DNA of 64,000 bases from Mesorhizobium sp. AR02. GTDB lineage: Bacteria; Pseudomonadota; Alphaproteobacteria; Rhizobiales; Rhizobiaceae. Location: positions 124,001 through 188,000 of the forward strand of contig NZ_CP080533.1 of NCBI RefSeq assembly GCF_024746835.1, written 5' to 3'. Below, one piece after another: positions 43,796 through 52,368 of this stretch. A model generated the notes under the pieces. That model saw only the letters and a program-made list of their open reading frames with translations. It was not told the DNA's origin and searched no databases. A program made the position numbers and the translations under genes. Within the stretch, counting starts at the first letter, position 1. Each line of letters opens with the position of its first letter.

Positions 43796-45163
43796 CTATG
43801 CGGTTGTGCCGGATCGGATTTTTCCACCCACCCACACTGCGGCGATATTGGCGCGCCCGGCGTTCAGCACGATCTTGTCAAACACATCGACCGCACTCTC
43901 GAAAGGCCAAAGCGATATGTTCGACGCGGGCGCATCTACGTCGACGACCAGCGCGTCGAATTCGAAGCCGGGCGCGAAGACGCCAACAGGCAGGCCGAGC
44001 GTCTCGCCGCCGCCGGAGGTGGCGAGCCAGAAGGCTTCCGCGGTGGTGATACGGGAACCGGGCACGCCGCGCGCCTCACGTGCCGCCGCCGGATCGACAC
44101 CGCTGTTCAGGGCACGCGCGGCGATCATGGCAAGCCGCGCGCTATCGAAGAGCGAAGGCGAATAGCCGCCCGAAATGTCAGTGCCCAGGCCGACATGAAC
44201 GCCCTTGTCGAGGGCGGCGCGCAACGGAAAGACCGCATCGGCGAAGTAGAAGTTCGAAAGCGGGCAGTGCGCGACGCCGGACCCGGCGGCCTTGATCCTG
44301 TCGACATCTTCGGGAGAGACGAAGTTGGAATGGGCAAGGATGGTCTTGTCGGTGAGCAGCCCGAACCGCGCCAGGACTCCCGTATCGGTCTGACCGAAAC
44401 GGTTTTGGACATGCTCGGTGGCCCAGTCGCTTTCACAGCAATGCGTCTGCACATGGCAGCCTGTCTCATGCGCGACGCGGCCGAGCCCTTCAAGCAGCGC
44501 ATCCGTGCAGCTTGGCACGAAACGCGGCGTTATCGCTGGATGGACGAGGGTGCGCCCTTCGGATTGCATCTCCGCCAGCAGCCGCATGAAGCGCTTGGTG
44601 TCCTCGACCGCCGCCGATGCGCCGCCATCGCGGTAGAAATCCGGGCACTGCGCCGGATCGTCCATGGCGACCTTGCCGACCAGCGCGCGCTGGCCGCGTT
44701 TCAGGCAGATTTCGGCGAGCGCGAGGTTCGCCTCGACATGGATGGTGCCGAAATAGACGGCGGTCGTAGTGCCGTTGGCGAGCAGGTTCTCTACCAATGA
44801 GCCATAGATCTGCCGAGCAAACGCGGTGTCGGCGTACTTCGCTTCGAGCGGGAAGGTGTATTTCTGGAGCCACTCCTCTAGCGGCGCGTCGAGCGCCTTG
44901 CCAAGCTGCGCCCATTGCGGCGCGTGAATATGCAGATCGACCATGCCCGGCAGCAGATACTGATTTTCAGCAAGCGCGATCAGCGTACCATCGTTGTCGG
45001 CCGAACGGAGGATCGTCGCGTGATCGGCGCGGTCGCTGCGCACGACATCGAGAATCCGCCCATCATCGCCGACCCTGATCAGGCAGTTTTCCAAGATTTC
45101 CAACCGGCCGCGCTGCGGCGTATGGAAGGCGTTGCAGGCGACTGTGAAGCCTTCGTTTGCCAT
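43796..45163 (-). CDS. guaD: Guanine deaminase (amidohydrolase family)
   Basis: 455 aa from the ATG at 45163 with GGGA 6 bp upstream. Metal-dependent amidohydrolase: first zinc pair in GMVDLHIHAPQW, then VQTHCCESDW, ILAHSNFVSPEDV, and the Asp in VGLGTDISGGYSP. The QWAQLGKALDAPLEEWLQKY stretch is typical of guanine deaminase. It makes xanthine from guanine, or the 7-methyl analogue if substrate scope allows. Last gene of the minus operon behind the ndmCDE-like genes, which supports a purine role for the whole operon. Other aminohydrolases (8-oxoguanine type) are a remote alternative. Confidence 0.85.
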   Translation of the reverse strand: MANEGFTVACNAFHTPQRGRLEILENCLIRVGDDGRILDVVRSDRADHATILRSADNDGTLIALAENQYLLPGMVDLHIHAPQWAQLGKALDAPLEEWLQKYTFPLEAKYADTAFARQIYGSLVENLLANGTTTAVYFGTIHVEANLALAEICLKRGQRALVGKVAMDDPAQCPDFYRDGGASAAVEDTKRFMRLLAEMQSEGRTLVHPAITPRFVPSCTDALLEGLGRVAHETGCHVQTHCCESDWATEHVQNRFGQTDTGVLARFGLLTDKTILAHSNFVSPEDVDRIKAAGSGVAHCPLSNFYFADAVFPLRAALDKGVHVGLGTDISGGYSPSLFDSARLAMIAARALNSGVDPAAAREARGVPGSRITTAEAFWLATSGGGETLGLPVGVFAPGFEFDALVVDVDAPASNISLWPFESAVDVFDKIVLNAGRANIAAVWVGGKIRSGTTA

Positions 45164-45204
45164 ACCGTATCCCAATTGCTGGTGTTGCCGTCGATGCCGT
45201 CCGC

Positions 45205-45852
45205 TCAGGCAGTGCGGGCCGGTCCCGCCGGAAATATGCCTGACATGACGATGAAGCCCGGCACGCGCTTGACGCGGTCTCCCCAGCGGCGGATCGCCGG
45301 ATAATCCTGCCGCGAGATACCGCCTTCTTCCGAAAGCAGGATGTAGGGAAAGCAGGCGATGTCGGCGACGGTCGGATGATCGGCGGCGCAGATCCAGTCG
45401 CGGCCTTCCTGCTCACCGAACCAGAGACGCTCGTCGAAAATCCGGAACAGGCGATGCGCGCCGGCGCGCGACGCCTCGACGTCGAGATCATAGAACAACC
45501 CGTCATGCAGGCGCGCCGCCGAGGCGGTGGCGGTGATGTCGTCGGCAAAGGCCAGCCATTGGCCGATCTCGCCCAGCAGCGCCGGATTATCGCGCGGATA
45601 CCAATTTCCCGACGCATCATACTTGGCGGCGAGATAGACGAGAATGGCCTGCGCGTCACGCAAGATCAGCCCGTCATCGTCGATCACCGGAAGCTGGCCA
45701 AGCGGGTTGAGCTTCAGGAAGGCCGCCGATTTGTGCTCGCGGCCGGGATAGAAATCGACCGGAACGATTTTGTATTCGACGCCAAGCATGCTCATCAGCA
45801 GGCGCAATTTGTAGCAGTTTCCCGACAGTTCGAAGTCGTAGAGCGTGATCAT
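45205..45852 (-). CDS. Glutathione S-transferase-like protein (NdmE-like)
   Basis: 215 aa GST fold: thioredoxin-like N-domain (ITLYDFELSGNCYKLRLLMS, NPLGQLPVIDDDG) and an all-helical C-domain. The catalytic Ser or Tyr position reads ELSGNCYK. In the caffeine degrader Pseudomonas putida CBB5, NdmE is a GST-like protein needed as scaffold for the N7-demethylase NdmC with NdmD. Here the GST gene sits 9 bp behind the NdmD-like gene and two genes behind the NdmC-like gene, the same trio. The match to NdmE itself is inferred from this context; GSTs are common. Confidence 0.75.
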   Translation of the reverse strand: MITLYDFELSGNCYKLRLLMSMLGVEYKIVPVDFYPGREHKSAAFLKLNPLGQLPVIDDDGLILRDAQAILVYLAAKYDASGNWYPRDNPALLGEIGQWLAFADDITATASAARLHDGLFYDLDVEASRAGAHRLFRIFDERLWFGEQEGRDWICAADHPTVADIACFPYILLSEEGGISRQDYPAIRRWGDRVKRVPGFIVMSGIFPAGPARTA

Positions 45853-45861
45853 GCCGAGGCC

Positions 45862-47619
45862 TTACAGGTCGAGCACGAGGCGCGCCGAACGGGCTCGCGA
45901 CACGCAGGTCATGATCTTTGTCCCGCTCCGTTTCTCCGCGTCGTTGAGATAGACGTCCTGGTGATCCGGTTCGCCTTCAAGAACCGTGGCGATGCAGGTT
46001 CCGCAGGCGCCTTGTTCGCAGGACGACGGCATGTCGATGCCGTTGCCGCGCATCACCTCCAAGATGGTGCTGCCGGCCGGCACGCGCAGGGTGACCGCGG
46101 AACGCGCCAGCGCGATCTCGAAGCTCGAACTGTCGTCGATAGTCCTGGTATTCTTGAAATATTCGAAATGCACGGCCGTATCCGGCCAGCCTCTTTCCGA
46201 GGCGATGCTGCGCGCCGCCTCCAGCATCGGAGCGGGGCCACAGATATAGACATGCACGTCTGGCTGGTAGGTGGCGAGCAGGTCAGCGAGCTTGGCCGCG
46301 GTTGCTTCCGGGGTCAGGCCGAGATGCGGGACAAGCGCATTGCCGAGCGTTGCCAACCGTTCGGGAAAGGCCAGTTGCGCCTGGTTCTGTGCAAAATAGT
46401 GCAGTTCGTGCGCCAGCCCCATGGGACCGAGTGCTTGCGCCATGGCGATCAGTGGCGTGATGCCGATACCGCCGGCAATGAACAGCGTTTTTACGGCGTC
46501 GCGCCGCAACGGAAAGTTGTTGCGCGGCTCCGAGATCGCCAGCAGATCGCCTTCGCGCACCGTGTCATGCAGGCACGATGAACCGCCCTTCGAGTCTCGC
46601 TCCCGCTTCACGCCGATCGTGTAGGTGCCTGTCTCGCCCGGCGCATTGGTGATCGAATATTGCCGGATCTGGCCATTCGGCAGGTGCACATCGATATGGG
46701 CGCCGGGCTGGAAGGTCGGCAGATGCCCCCGGAGGGGCCGTAGTTCGAAGCCGGCAATGTCGTTGGCGGTCATCCATTTGCGCGCCACCTGAACGGTGAT
46801 CGACGCCCGACGTCCCGAGGCTGAAAGCGACGGCATTTCCACCAGTTCCGGCGCCACGCTTTCATAGACCGGCACGATCGGCGGGGCGGCCGGGACCATC
46901 GCCGCCTCCCGCTCGACGCGGTCGCGCAACGCCGAGAGACGTTCGTTGTGATGACGCAGAATGGCGATCCGCAGCATCCCTTCGGCATTGCGGTCGAGCA
47001 CACCGCGGATCACGGAGCGGCTGGAATCGACTGGTTGCACGAAGAACACCGCGAGCGTCGCTTCGGACCCTGAACGGGCGCGCAGGGCGATCGAGAAACC
47101 CTCCGCTGCCTCGATTGAAACCACGGCTTCGTCCCCGTCGATGGCATCGTTCGGTTGGAACCGGTAGCTGGCGAGATGCGCGAGCGCCAGTTCGACCGGC
47201 GCGTTGAGCGGCATGCCGCGCAGGACGAGAAGGTTTTCTGCTTCCAGGGCGGCGATCCGCGGCGCCGGCGTTTCGGGTTCGAGCGAAGACCAGACCAGCC
47301 CATAACGTTCCGCGGCCGGAAAGGTGCGGTTGGTGATGGTGCGGGCCGGCGCGTCGGCGGGATGCGCCGGAATATAGGTGCAGCCGGCGGTACGGTTCGA
47401 GTAGCGCCAGCCGTGATACTGGCATTTCAGCTCGCGGCCATCGCTGACGCCGATCGACAGCCGCACGCCGCGATGCAGACAGCGGTTTTCCCAGATGTTG
47501 ATATAGCCATCATCGGCTCGCCATATTGCGAACTCGCGCCCGAGCAACTGGCCGTGGAAGACGTGGCGGAACGGCAGGTCATGCGACGCAGCGATCGGAT
47601 GCCATGGATGACTGGACAC
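45862..47619 (-). CDS. Rieske-containing flavin reductase (NdmD-like)
   Basis: 585 aa from a GTG at 47619 (GGAG 8 bp upstream); a TTG at 47652 is also in frame. Domain order: N-terminal Rieske [2Fe-2S] (CLHRG and CQYHGW, about residues 40-65), a middle part of unclear fold (about 100-240), flavin domain (RQYSITNAPGETGTYTIGVK), NADH domain (FIAGGIGITPLIAMA), and a C-terminal plant-type [2Fe-2S] (CEQGACGTC). This unusual set is that of NdmD (about 588 aa), the redox partner of caffeine N-demethylases. An extra Rieske centre on the reductase makes sense because the neighbouring oxygenase lacks one. Confidence 0.85.
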   Translation of the reverse strand: MSSHPWHPIAASHDLPFRHVFHGQLLGREFAIWRADDGYINIWENRCLHRGVRLSIGVSDGRELKCQYHGWRYSNRTAGCTYIPAHPADAPARTITNRTFPAAERYGLVWSSLEPETPAPRIAALEAENLLVLRGMPLNAPVELALAHLASYRFQPNDAIDGDEAVVSIEAAEGFSIALRARSGSEATLAVFFVQPVDSSRSVIRGVLDRNAEGMLRIAILRHHNERLSALRDRVEREAAMVPAAPPIVPVYESVAPELVEMPSLSASGRRASITVQVARKWMTANDIAGFELRPLRGHLPTFQPGAHIDVHLPNGQIRQYSITNAPGETGTYTIGVKRERDSKGGSSCLHDTVREGDLLAISEPRNNFPLRRDAVKTLFIAGGIGITPLIAMAQALGPMGLAHELHYFAQNQAQLAFPERLATLGNALVPHLGLTPEATAAKLADLLATYQPDVHVYICGPAPMLEAARSIASERGWPDTAVHFEYFKNTRTIDDSSSFEIALARSAVTLRVPAGSTILEVMRGNGIDMPSSCEQGACGTCIATVLEGEPDHQDVYLNDAEKRSGTKIMTCVSRARSARLVLDL

Positions 47620-47641
47620 AATACCGTCTCCGGGTTCGAAG

Positions 47642-48577
47642 TCAGGCGGCAACCGGAATGACGCCGTAGGTGATGCCCTTCTGGCTGAGCCAGCGGCGAT
47701 AGGCGATGGCCGACTTGTCGGCTCGGATCGGCGTTTCCGCTCGCGGATCGAGTGGTAGGCGCTTGGGGAACTGGTTTTCCAAGATAGGCTTGTCCTGGCC
47801 GAAGATCATCAACTGGAAGCGCCGGATGAAGGTGTCGTCGTTCTGGTCGTCGAGAACGCTGAGCATCATGTGCGCCCGGATATGCTCCTGGTCCATCGGC
47901 TGCAGGAAGATGGCGATGACGTCCATGCGCTTCTCGTCGAGCGGGCTCGACTTGTAGAGCACCGAGCAGAACGGGTGCGGCACGCGGTAGATGTATTCCA
48001 CATCGGCGCCGCCCTGTGCGACGGTCGAGGCCATGGGCTGGAAGAAACGGCAGCGTGTGGCGAGGATCTCGTCGCCATCGACCGAAATCTCGACGTCGTA
48101 TTCCTTCACCTCGGTGTGTGGCTCGATGCCGAGAATGCCGGTATGGACGTAAGGGAAATGGCCCATGTCGAGGAAATTCTCGATCGCGCGGGGTGCCGAT
48201 ACGTTCACCCCGATCGAGGCGGCGGCGATGTTGCGCCGGTCAGGCTCGGCATATTGCGGTATCGGAAAGATGTCGGTGGCCGGGGTGCCGAGCGAGGTCC
48301 AGAGGTAGCCGTATGCGGTCTTGACGGGCAAGCCACCGGTCATGCTGGAAGCATCAACGGTGTCGCCGGCTCGAAGGTCCGGCCGCGCCTCCCAGGCAGC
48401 CGCTTGCCCGGACGCGTCGACGGCAAAGCCGATCGGCTGTTCGAGAAGCCTGGTGGCGCCGACGACACAGGGCTTCGTGTCGCCAATAGCGACGATCGGA
48501 TACCAGAGGTTCAGCGTCACCGGATCGATGGACGTCATCTCTCGCATGATGTCGGCGCTTTCATCTCGACCGTCCAT
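47642..48577 (-). CDS. Non-heme iron oxygenase without a Rieske centre (NdmC-like N-demethylase subunit)
   Basis: 311 aa; starts at 48577, 48547 or 48538 cannot be told apart (298-311 aa). It resembles Rieske-oxygenase alpha subunits: NLWYPIVAIGD opens the protein and the mononuclear-iron site is NFLDMGHFPYVHTGILG. The CxH/CxxH Rieske ligands that should come within the first 100 residues are absent, though the fold around them (WEARPDLR, AYGYLWTSLG) is kept. NdmC of Pseudomonas CBB5 is the known oxygenase of this kind and removes the N7-methyl group from 7-methylxanthine with NdmD and NdmE. Its overlap with the NdmD-like frame and the purine context support that role (inference). Confidence 0.8.
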   Translation of the reverse strand: MDGRDESADIMREMTSIDPVTLNLWYPIVAIGDTKPCVVGATRLLEQPIGFAVDASGQAAAWEARPDLRAGDTVDASSMTGGLPVKTAYGYLWTSLGTPATDIFPIPQYAEPDRRNIAAASIGVNVSAPRAIENFLDMGHFPYVHTGILGIEPHTEVKEYDVEISVDGDEILATRCRFFQPMASTVAQGGADVEYIYRVPHPFCSVLYKSSPLDEKRMDVIAIFLQPMDQEHIRAHMMLSVLDDQNDDTFIRRFQLMIFGQDKPILENQFPKRLPLDPRAETPIRADKSAIAYRRWLSQKGITYGVIPVAA

Positions 48578-48636
48578 ATCGTCGCCATTCTCGATACCCG
48601 AACGACCGACGCGCTACGTTTGCAGAAACCATTTTG

Positions 48637-48648
48637 GATATCAATATC
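48637..48648. promoter_or_regulatory. Candidate GntR operator in the divergent ndm-like/transporter promoter
   Basis: Inverted repeat GATAT-CA-ATATC in the AT-rich 217-bp gap between the NdmC-like gene and the GntR gene. A TTGACA hexamer lies further right (about 48682). It is the only clear palindrome seen there, but no second copy supports it. Confidence 0.35.
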
Positions 48649-48794
48649 TTCTTTTTGTATCTTCAAATTTTTCAGATCGGTTGACAATTCAAGCGGTTTG
48701 GTTCCAGTTTCACCTATCGTATCCGACGCCCCTACTGGAACTCCGGAACCGAAGCCAAAAACGTAGAACGGCCACTTGCCACGGGCAATCGTCA

Positions 48795-49580
48795 ATGAGC
48801 AATCGATCACGCGCGATCGCCGATATCGTGACCAAGGCAATCCTTGAGCATCGGCTGGTTCCCGGCGCCAAGCTTGGCGAGCGCGAGCTTTCCGAGATTT
48901 TCAAGGTCAGCCGCATCGTTGTGCGCCAGGCGCTTATCCGGCTCGCCGACGACGGGCTTGTCTCGATCGTTCGCAACCGTGGCGCCTTCGTCGCCAAGCC
49001 CAGCATGCAGGAGGCCTACGAGCTCTATGATGCGCTGACGCTGATCGAACAGGGTGTTGCCTCGCAATTGGCCGAGCGGATGGGTCCGCGCGACTGGGCG
49101 GCCTTGCATCGGCAGATAGAGCAGACGCGACAGGCCATGGATTGCGGCAACCATGCGCTCGCCGATGCGCTCGGCCCGGATTTCCATACCCAGCTCATCC
49201 GCGCCAGCCGCAACAAGGTCGTGCAGGACATCCACGCGCAGATCGTGCGCCGCACGATGCTGCTGCGCTCGCTCTATTTCAACCATTTCGATTATTGCAG
49301 CCTGCTCGACGATCACTCGAAGCTTCTCGACCTGCTCGAAAAGAAGCGCGTCAAACAGGCAATGGATCTGATCGACGCGCATTACCGGTCGATCGTTCGC
49401 GGCTTTGTCATGGACGATTCGGTGTTTCCCGAAGCCAGCCCCGTCGAGGCACTGGCACCATACCTGGCCAGCGCAAAAGTCGGCGCGGTACCGAACGGGC
49501 CGGCGTCACGCAATGTGGAGGAAGATGGTGCGGCGGCCCTGACGGCGCATCGCCATCTCGAAGAAGAGACCCGGCAGTGA
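48795..49580 (+). CDS. GntR-family (FCD) transcriptional regulator of the purine module
   Basis: 261 aa from the ATG at 48795. The DNA-binding part is KLGERELSEIFKVSRIVVRQ with ALIRLADDGLVSIVRNRGAF; the helical FCD domain follows, with metal-site residues in GPDFHTQLI and DDHSKLLDLL. It is divergent from the NdmC-like operon and 45 bp upstream of the BMP importer, so it probably controls both and reads a purine or its breakdown product. A low-complexity tail of about 30 residues extends past the FCD domain. Confidence 0.88.
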   Translation: MSNRSRAIADIVTKAILEHRLVPGAKLGERELSEIFKVSRIVVRQALIRLADDGLVSIVRNRGAFVAKPSMQEAYELYDALTLIEQGVASQLAERMGPRDWAALHRQIEQTRQAMDCGNHALADALGPDFHTQLIRASRNKVVQDIHAQIVRRTMLLRSLYFNHFDYCSLLDDHSKLLDLLEKKRVKQAMDLIDAHYRSIVRGFVMDDSVFPEASPVEALAPYLASAKVGAVPNGPASRNVEEDGAAALTAHRHLEEETRQ

Positions 49581-49625
49581 ACCCGGGCGCAAATGGAACC
49601 AAATCACAATCAGAGGGTAACGAAC

Positions 49626-50720
49626 ATGACCAAGACCACGAGACGACAATTCCTCAGATATGGCGGGGCCATCGGAGCAGCCCTTGGTACCACCGGTTTC
49701 CCGTCGATCCTGCGGGCAGCCGAACCGCTCAAGATCGGCCAGGTGAACGCGTCGCCTGCCGCTGAAATCGGCTGGGCCAAGCAGCATGCGCTGGGCATCG
49801 ACGCCATCAAGGCGGAGTTCGGTGATAAGGTTGCCGTCACCGTCATCGACAACATCTTCATGCCGCAGGACGCGGAGCGGGTATTCCGCGAGCTTGCGTC
49901 GGCCGGCAATAGACTGATCTTCGGCACCAGTTTTTCGCTGGGCACGCCGATGCAGAAAGTGGCACCGCGCTTCCCCAAGGTCGCCTTCGAACATTGCTCC
50001 GGCATCGTCCATTTGCCCAATCTCGGCACGTTCGAGGCAAAATATTATGAGGGCGCCTATGTGGCCGGCGCAGCAGCAGGCTACATGTCGAAGGCGGGCA
50101 AGATCGGCTTCGTCGGCGGCTTCCCGATCCCCGACATCGTCGGCCCGGCCAACGCCATCCTTCTCGGCGCGCAGAGCGTTAACCCGAAGGCCACCTGCAG
50201 CGTCGTCTTCCTCAATTCCTGGTATGATCCGGGCAAGGAAAAGGAAGCCGCTCTTGCCCTGCTGTCGCAAGGCTGCGACGTGGTCTGCGGCATGACCGAC
50301 ACTGGCACATGCGTGCAGGTGGCGGGCGAAAAGGGAGCGTGGTCGATCGGCTATGCCAGCGACCTTGCCAAATTCGCGCCGGAATTCCATCTCACCGCTT
50401 TCATGATGGACTGGTCGAGCGACTATGTGCGCGCGGCCAAAGGCGTCGCCGACGGCACATGGAAATCGGAAGAACGCTGGGATGGGCTCAAGGCCGGCGT
50501 GGTGAAGCTGGCGCCTTTCAACAAGAAGATCCCGGCCGAGGCGCAGGCCAAGCTGGTGCAGCTCGAGGCCGACATCGGCTCAGGCAAGGTCCACCCGTAT
50601 GCCGGTGAGATCAAGGACCAGGACGGCAAGGTACACGTGCCGGCCGGATCGGTGCTTTCCGACAAGGACATCCGCGCCACTGATTGGCTGGTCGCCGGCA
50701 TGAGCGGCAAGCTCGCCTGA
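49626..50720 (+). CDS. BMP-family ABC transporter substrate-binding protein (nucleoside/purine type)
   Basis: 364 aa from the ATG at 49626 (AGAGGG upstream). A Tat signal is evident: TRRQFLRYGGAIGAALG and FPSILRAAEP. The mature part starts LKIGQVNASPAAEIGWAKQH, then FGTSFSLGTPMQKVA, GFVGGFPIPDIVGPANA and CDVVCGMTDTGT, all typical of Bmp/Med proteins. These bind nucleosides or purine-like ligands. Tat export is less common in this family, implying folding before export. With the oxygenase and guanine deaminase genes it suggests import of a (methyl)purine. Confidence 0.9.
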   Translation: MTKTTRRQFLRYGGAIGAALGTTGFPSILRAAEPLKIGQVNASPAAEIGWAKQHALGIDAIKAEFGDKVAVTVIDNIFMPQDAERVFRELASAGNRLIFGTSFSLGTPMQKVAPRFPKVAFEHCSGIVHLPNLGTFEAKYYEGAYVAGAAAGYMSKAGKIGFVGGFPIPDIVGPANAILLGAQSVNPKATCSVVFLNSWYDPGKEKEAALALLSQGCDVVCGMTDTGTCVQVAGEKGAWSIGYASDLAKFAPEFHLTAFMMDWSSDYVRAAKGVADGTWKSEERWDGLKAGVVKLAPFNKKIPAEAQAKLVQLEADIGSGKVHPYAGEIKDQDGKVHVPAGSVLSDKDIRATDWLVAGMSGKLA

Positions 50721-50826
50721 TCGCCCGGCCTCTGTCTAAAAACCGTTGCGCGCTGGACAGGCTCCGGCGCGCACCGGTAGCGTTGTGGCGCCTGCCCGAC
50801 TCTCCCTGAAACCACCAGGTCCAGCG

Positions 50827-52368
50827 ATGATCCCGCGCCTCGAACTGCGCAACATCTCCAAACACTATCCCGGCGTCGTCGCCAACGACGACGTTTCGTT
50901 GTCGATCCTGCCGGGTGAAATCCATGCCGTGCTGGGCGAGAACGGCGCCGGAAAATCGACGCTGATGAAGATCATCTACGGTGCCGTACAGGCCGACAGC
51001 GGCGAGATTCTTTGCGATGGCAGCCCGATCCATTCGCACAATCCCGCCGTTTCGCGAGCGCTTGGCATCGAGATGGTCTACCAGCATTTCGCGCTGTTCG
51101 AATCCGTCTCCGTCGTCGAAAACATCGCGCTTTCCGTCAGCACGCCGTTCGACCTTCCCGGCCTTTCGCGCAAGGTCCTGGATCTCTCGCAACGCTACGG
51201 TATGCCGGTCGATCCGGCGCGGCTGGTGCACAATCTGTCGGTGGGCGAAAGGCAGCGCGTCGAAATCCTACGCTGCCTCTTGCAGAACCCCAAGCTGCTG
51301 ATCCTCGACGAACCGACCTCGGTGCTGACGCCGCAAGCCGTGCTGCGGCTGTTCGAAACGCTCCGGCAACTGGCGGTCGAAGGCTGCAGCATTCTCTACA
51401 TCAGTCACAAGCTGGACGAGGTCCAGACGCTTTGCGATACCGCGACCGTACTGCGCAATGGCCGGGTAACCGGCACGGCAACGCCCAAGCAGACGACAGC
51501 AACAGACCTGGCGCGGATGATGGTCGGCTCGAAACTGCCCGAGATGCATGTCAGCCCTTCCATCCCGGCCGAGAAACCCGTGCTTGAGATTCGCGGGCTG
51601 TCCGCGCCGGCGACAGACATTTACGGCGTCGACCTCGCCGACATTTCCTTCAACGTGTTCGGCGGCGAGATCGTCGGCATCGCCGGCGTGTCGGGCAACG
51701 GGCAGGCCGAACTTGTCTCCCTGCTCAGCGGCGAGCGGCTGCATCACCAAAGCGACGCGATCCGCATTGGCGGCATTGCCTCCGGTCATCTCGACGCAGA
51801 CCGTCGCCGTCGAGCAGGCTTCGCCTTCGTCCCGGAAGAGCGGCTTGGCCGCGGCGCAGTGCCGGCGCATTCGCTGATCGAGAACGGTTTGCTCACCGGC
51901 CACCGCCTCGGCCCCGTGCGCGGCGGCCTCATCGACCGCAAGCGTGCCGCGAACTTCTCGCGCGCCATTGTCGAAATATTCAAGGTGAAGACCAACGGCG
52001 TTGGCGCCAAGGCGCAGAGCCTGTCGGGCGGCAATCTGCAGAAGTTCATCGTCGGCCGCGAAATCGCGCTGCAGCCGAAGCTGCTGCTTGTCTCACAACC
52101 GACCTGGGGCGTCGATGTCGGCGCGGCCGCCTTCATCCGCCAGACGCTGGTTGATCTCAGCCGTGCTGGTGCTGCCGTGCTGATCGTCTCGGAGGAACTC
52201 GACGAGCTTTTCGAGATCTGCGACCGGCTGCTGGTGATTTGCAACGGCCGGCTGACGAAGTCGCTCATCCGCACGCAGACGGACCGCGAGGAGGTGGGTC
52301 TGCTGATGACAGGACTGGACGGCAGTGTTGCTGCAAACGGCGGGGACAGCCTTGCGTTTCAGGATTGA
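50827..52368 (+). CDS. BMP-associated ABC transporter ATPase (two ATPase domains)
   Basis: 513 aa from the ATG at 50827, double ATPase as in ribose and NupO/YufO transporters. First half: Walker A GENGAGKSTL, signature LSVGERQRVEILRCLL, Walker B LLILDEPTSVL. Second half: VSGNGQAELVSLLSG instead of a good Walker A, and signature LSGGNLQKFIVGREIA with LVSQPTWGVDVGAA. Such asymmetry is normal. It follows the binding protein by 106 bp. Confidence 0.92.
   Translation: MIPRLELRNISKHYPGVVANDDVSLSILPGEIHAVLGENGAGKSTLMKIIYGAVQADSGEILCDGSPIHSHNPAVSRALGIEMVYQHFALFESVSVVENIALSVSTPFDLPGLSRKVLDLSQRYGMPVDPARLVHNLSVGERQRVEILRCLLQNPKLLILDEPTSVLTPQAVLRLFETLRQLAVEGCSILYISHKLDEVQTLCDTATVLRNGRVTGTATPKQTTATDLARMMVGSKLPEMHVSPSIPAEKPVLEIRGLSAPATDIYGVDLADISFNVFGGEIVGIAGVSGNGQAELVSLLSGERLHHQSDAIRIGGIASGHLDADRRRRAGFAFVPEERLGRGAVPAHSLIENGLLTGHRLGPVRGGLIDRKRAANFSRAIVEIFKVKTNGVGAKAQSLSGGNLQKFIVGREIALQPKLLLVSQPTWGVDVGAAAFIRQTLVDLSRAGAAVLIVSEELDELFEICDRLLVICNGRLTKSLIRTQTDREEVGLLMTGLDGSVAANGGDSLAFQD

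Noticed and set aside
45376..46581. Plus-strand frame of 401 codons opposite the GST-like and NdmD-like genes
   Set aside because: Antisense shadow of firmly identified genes.
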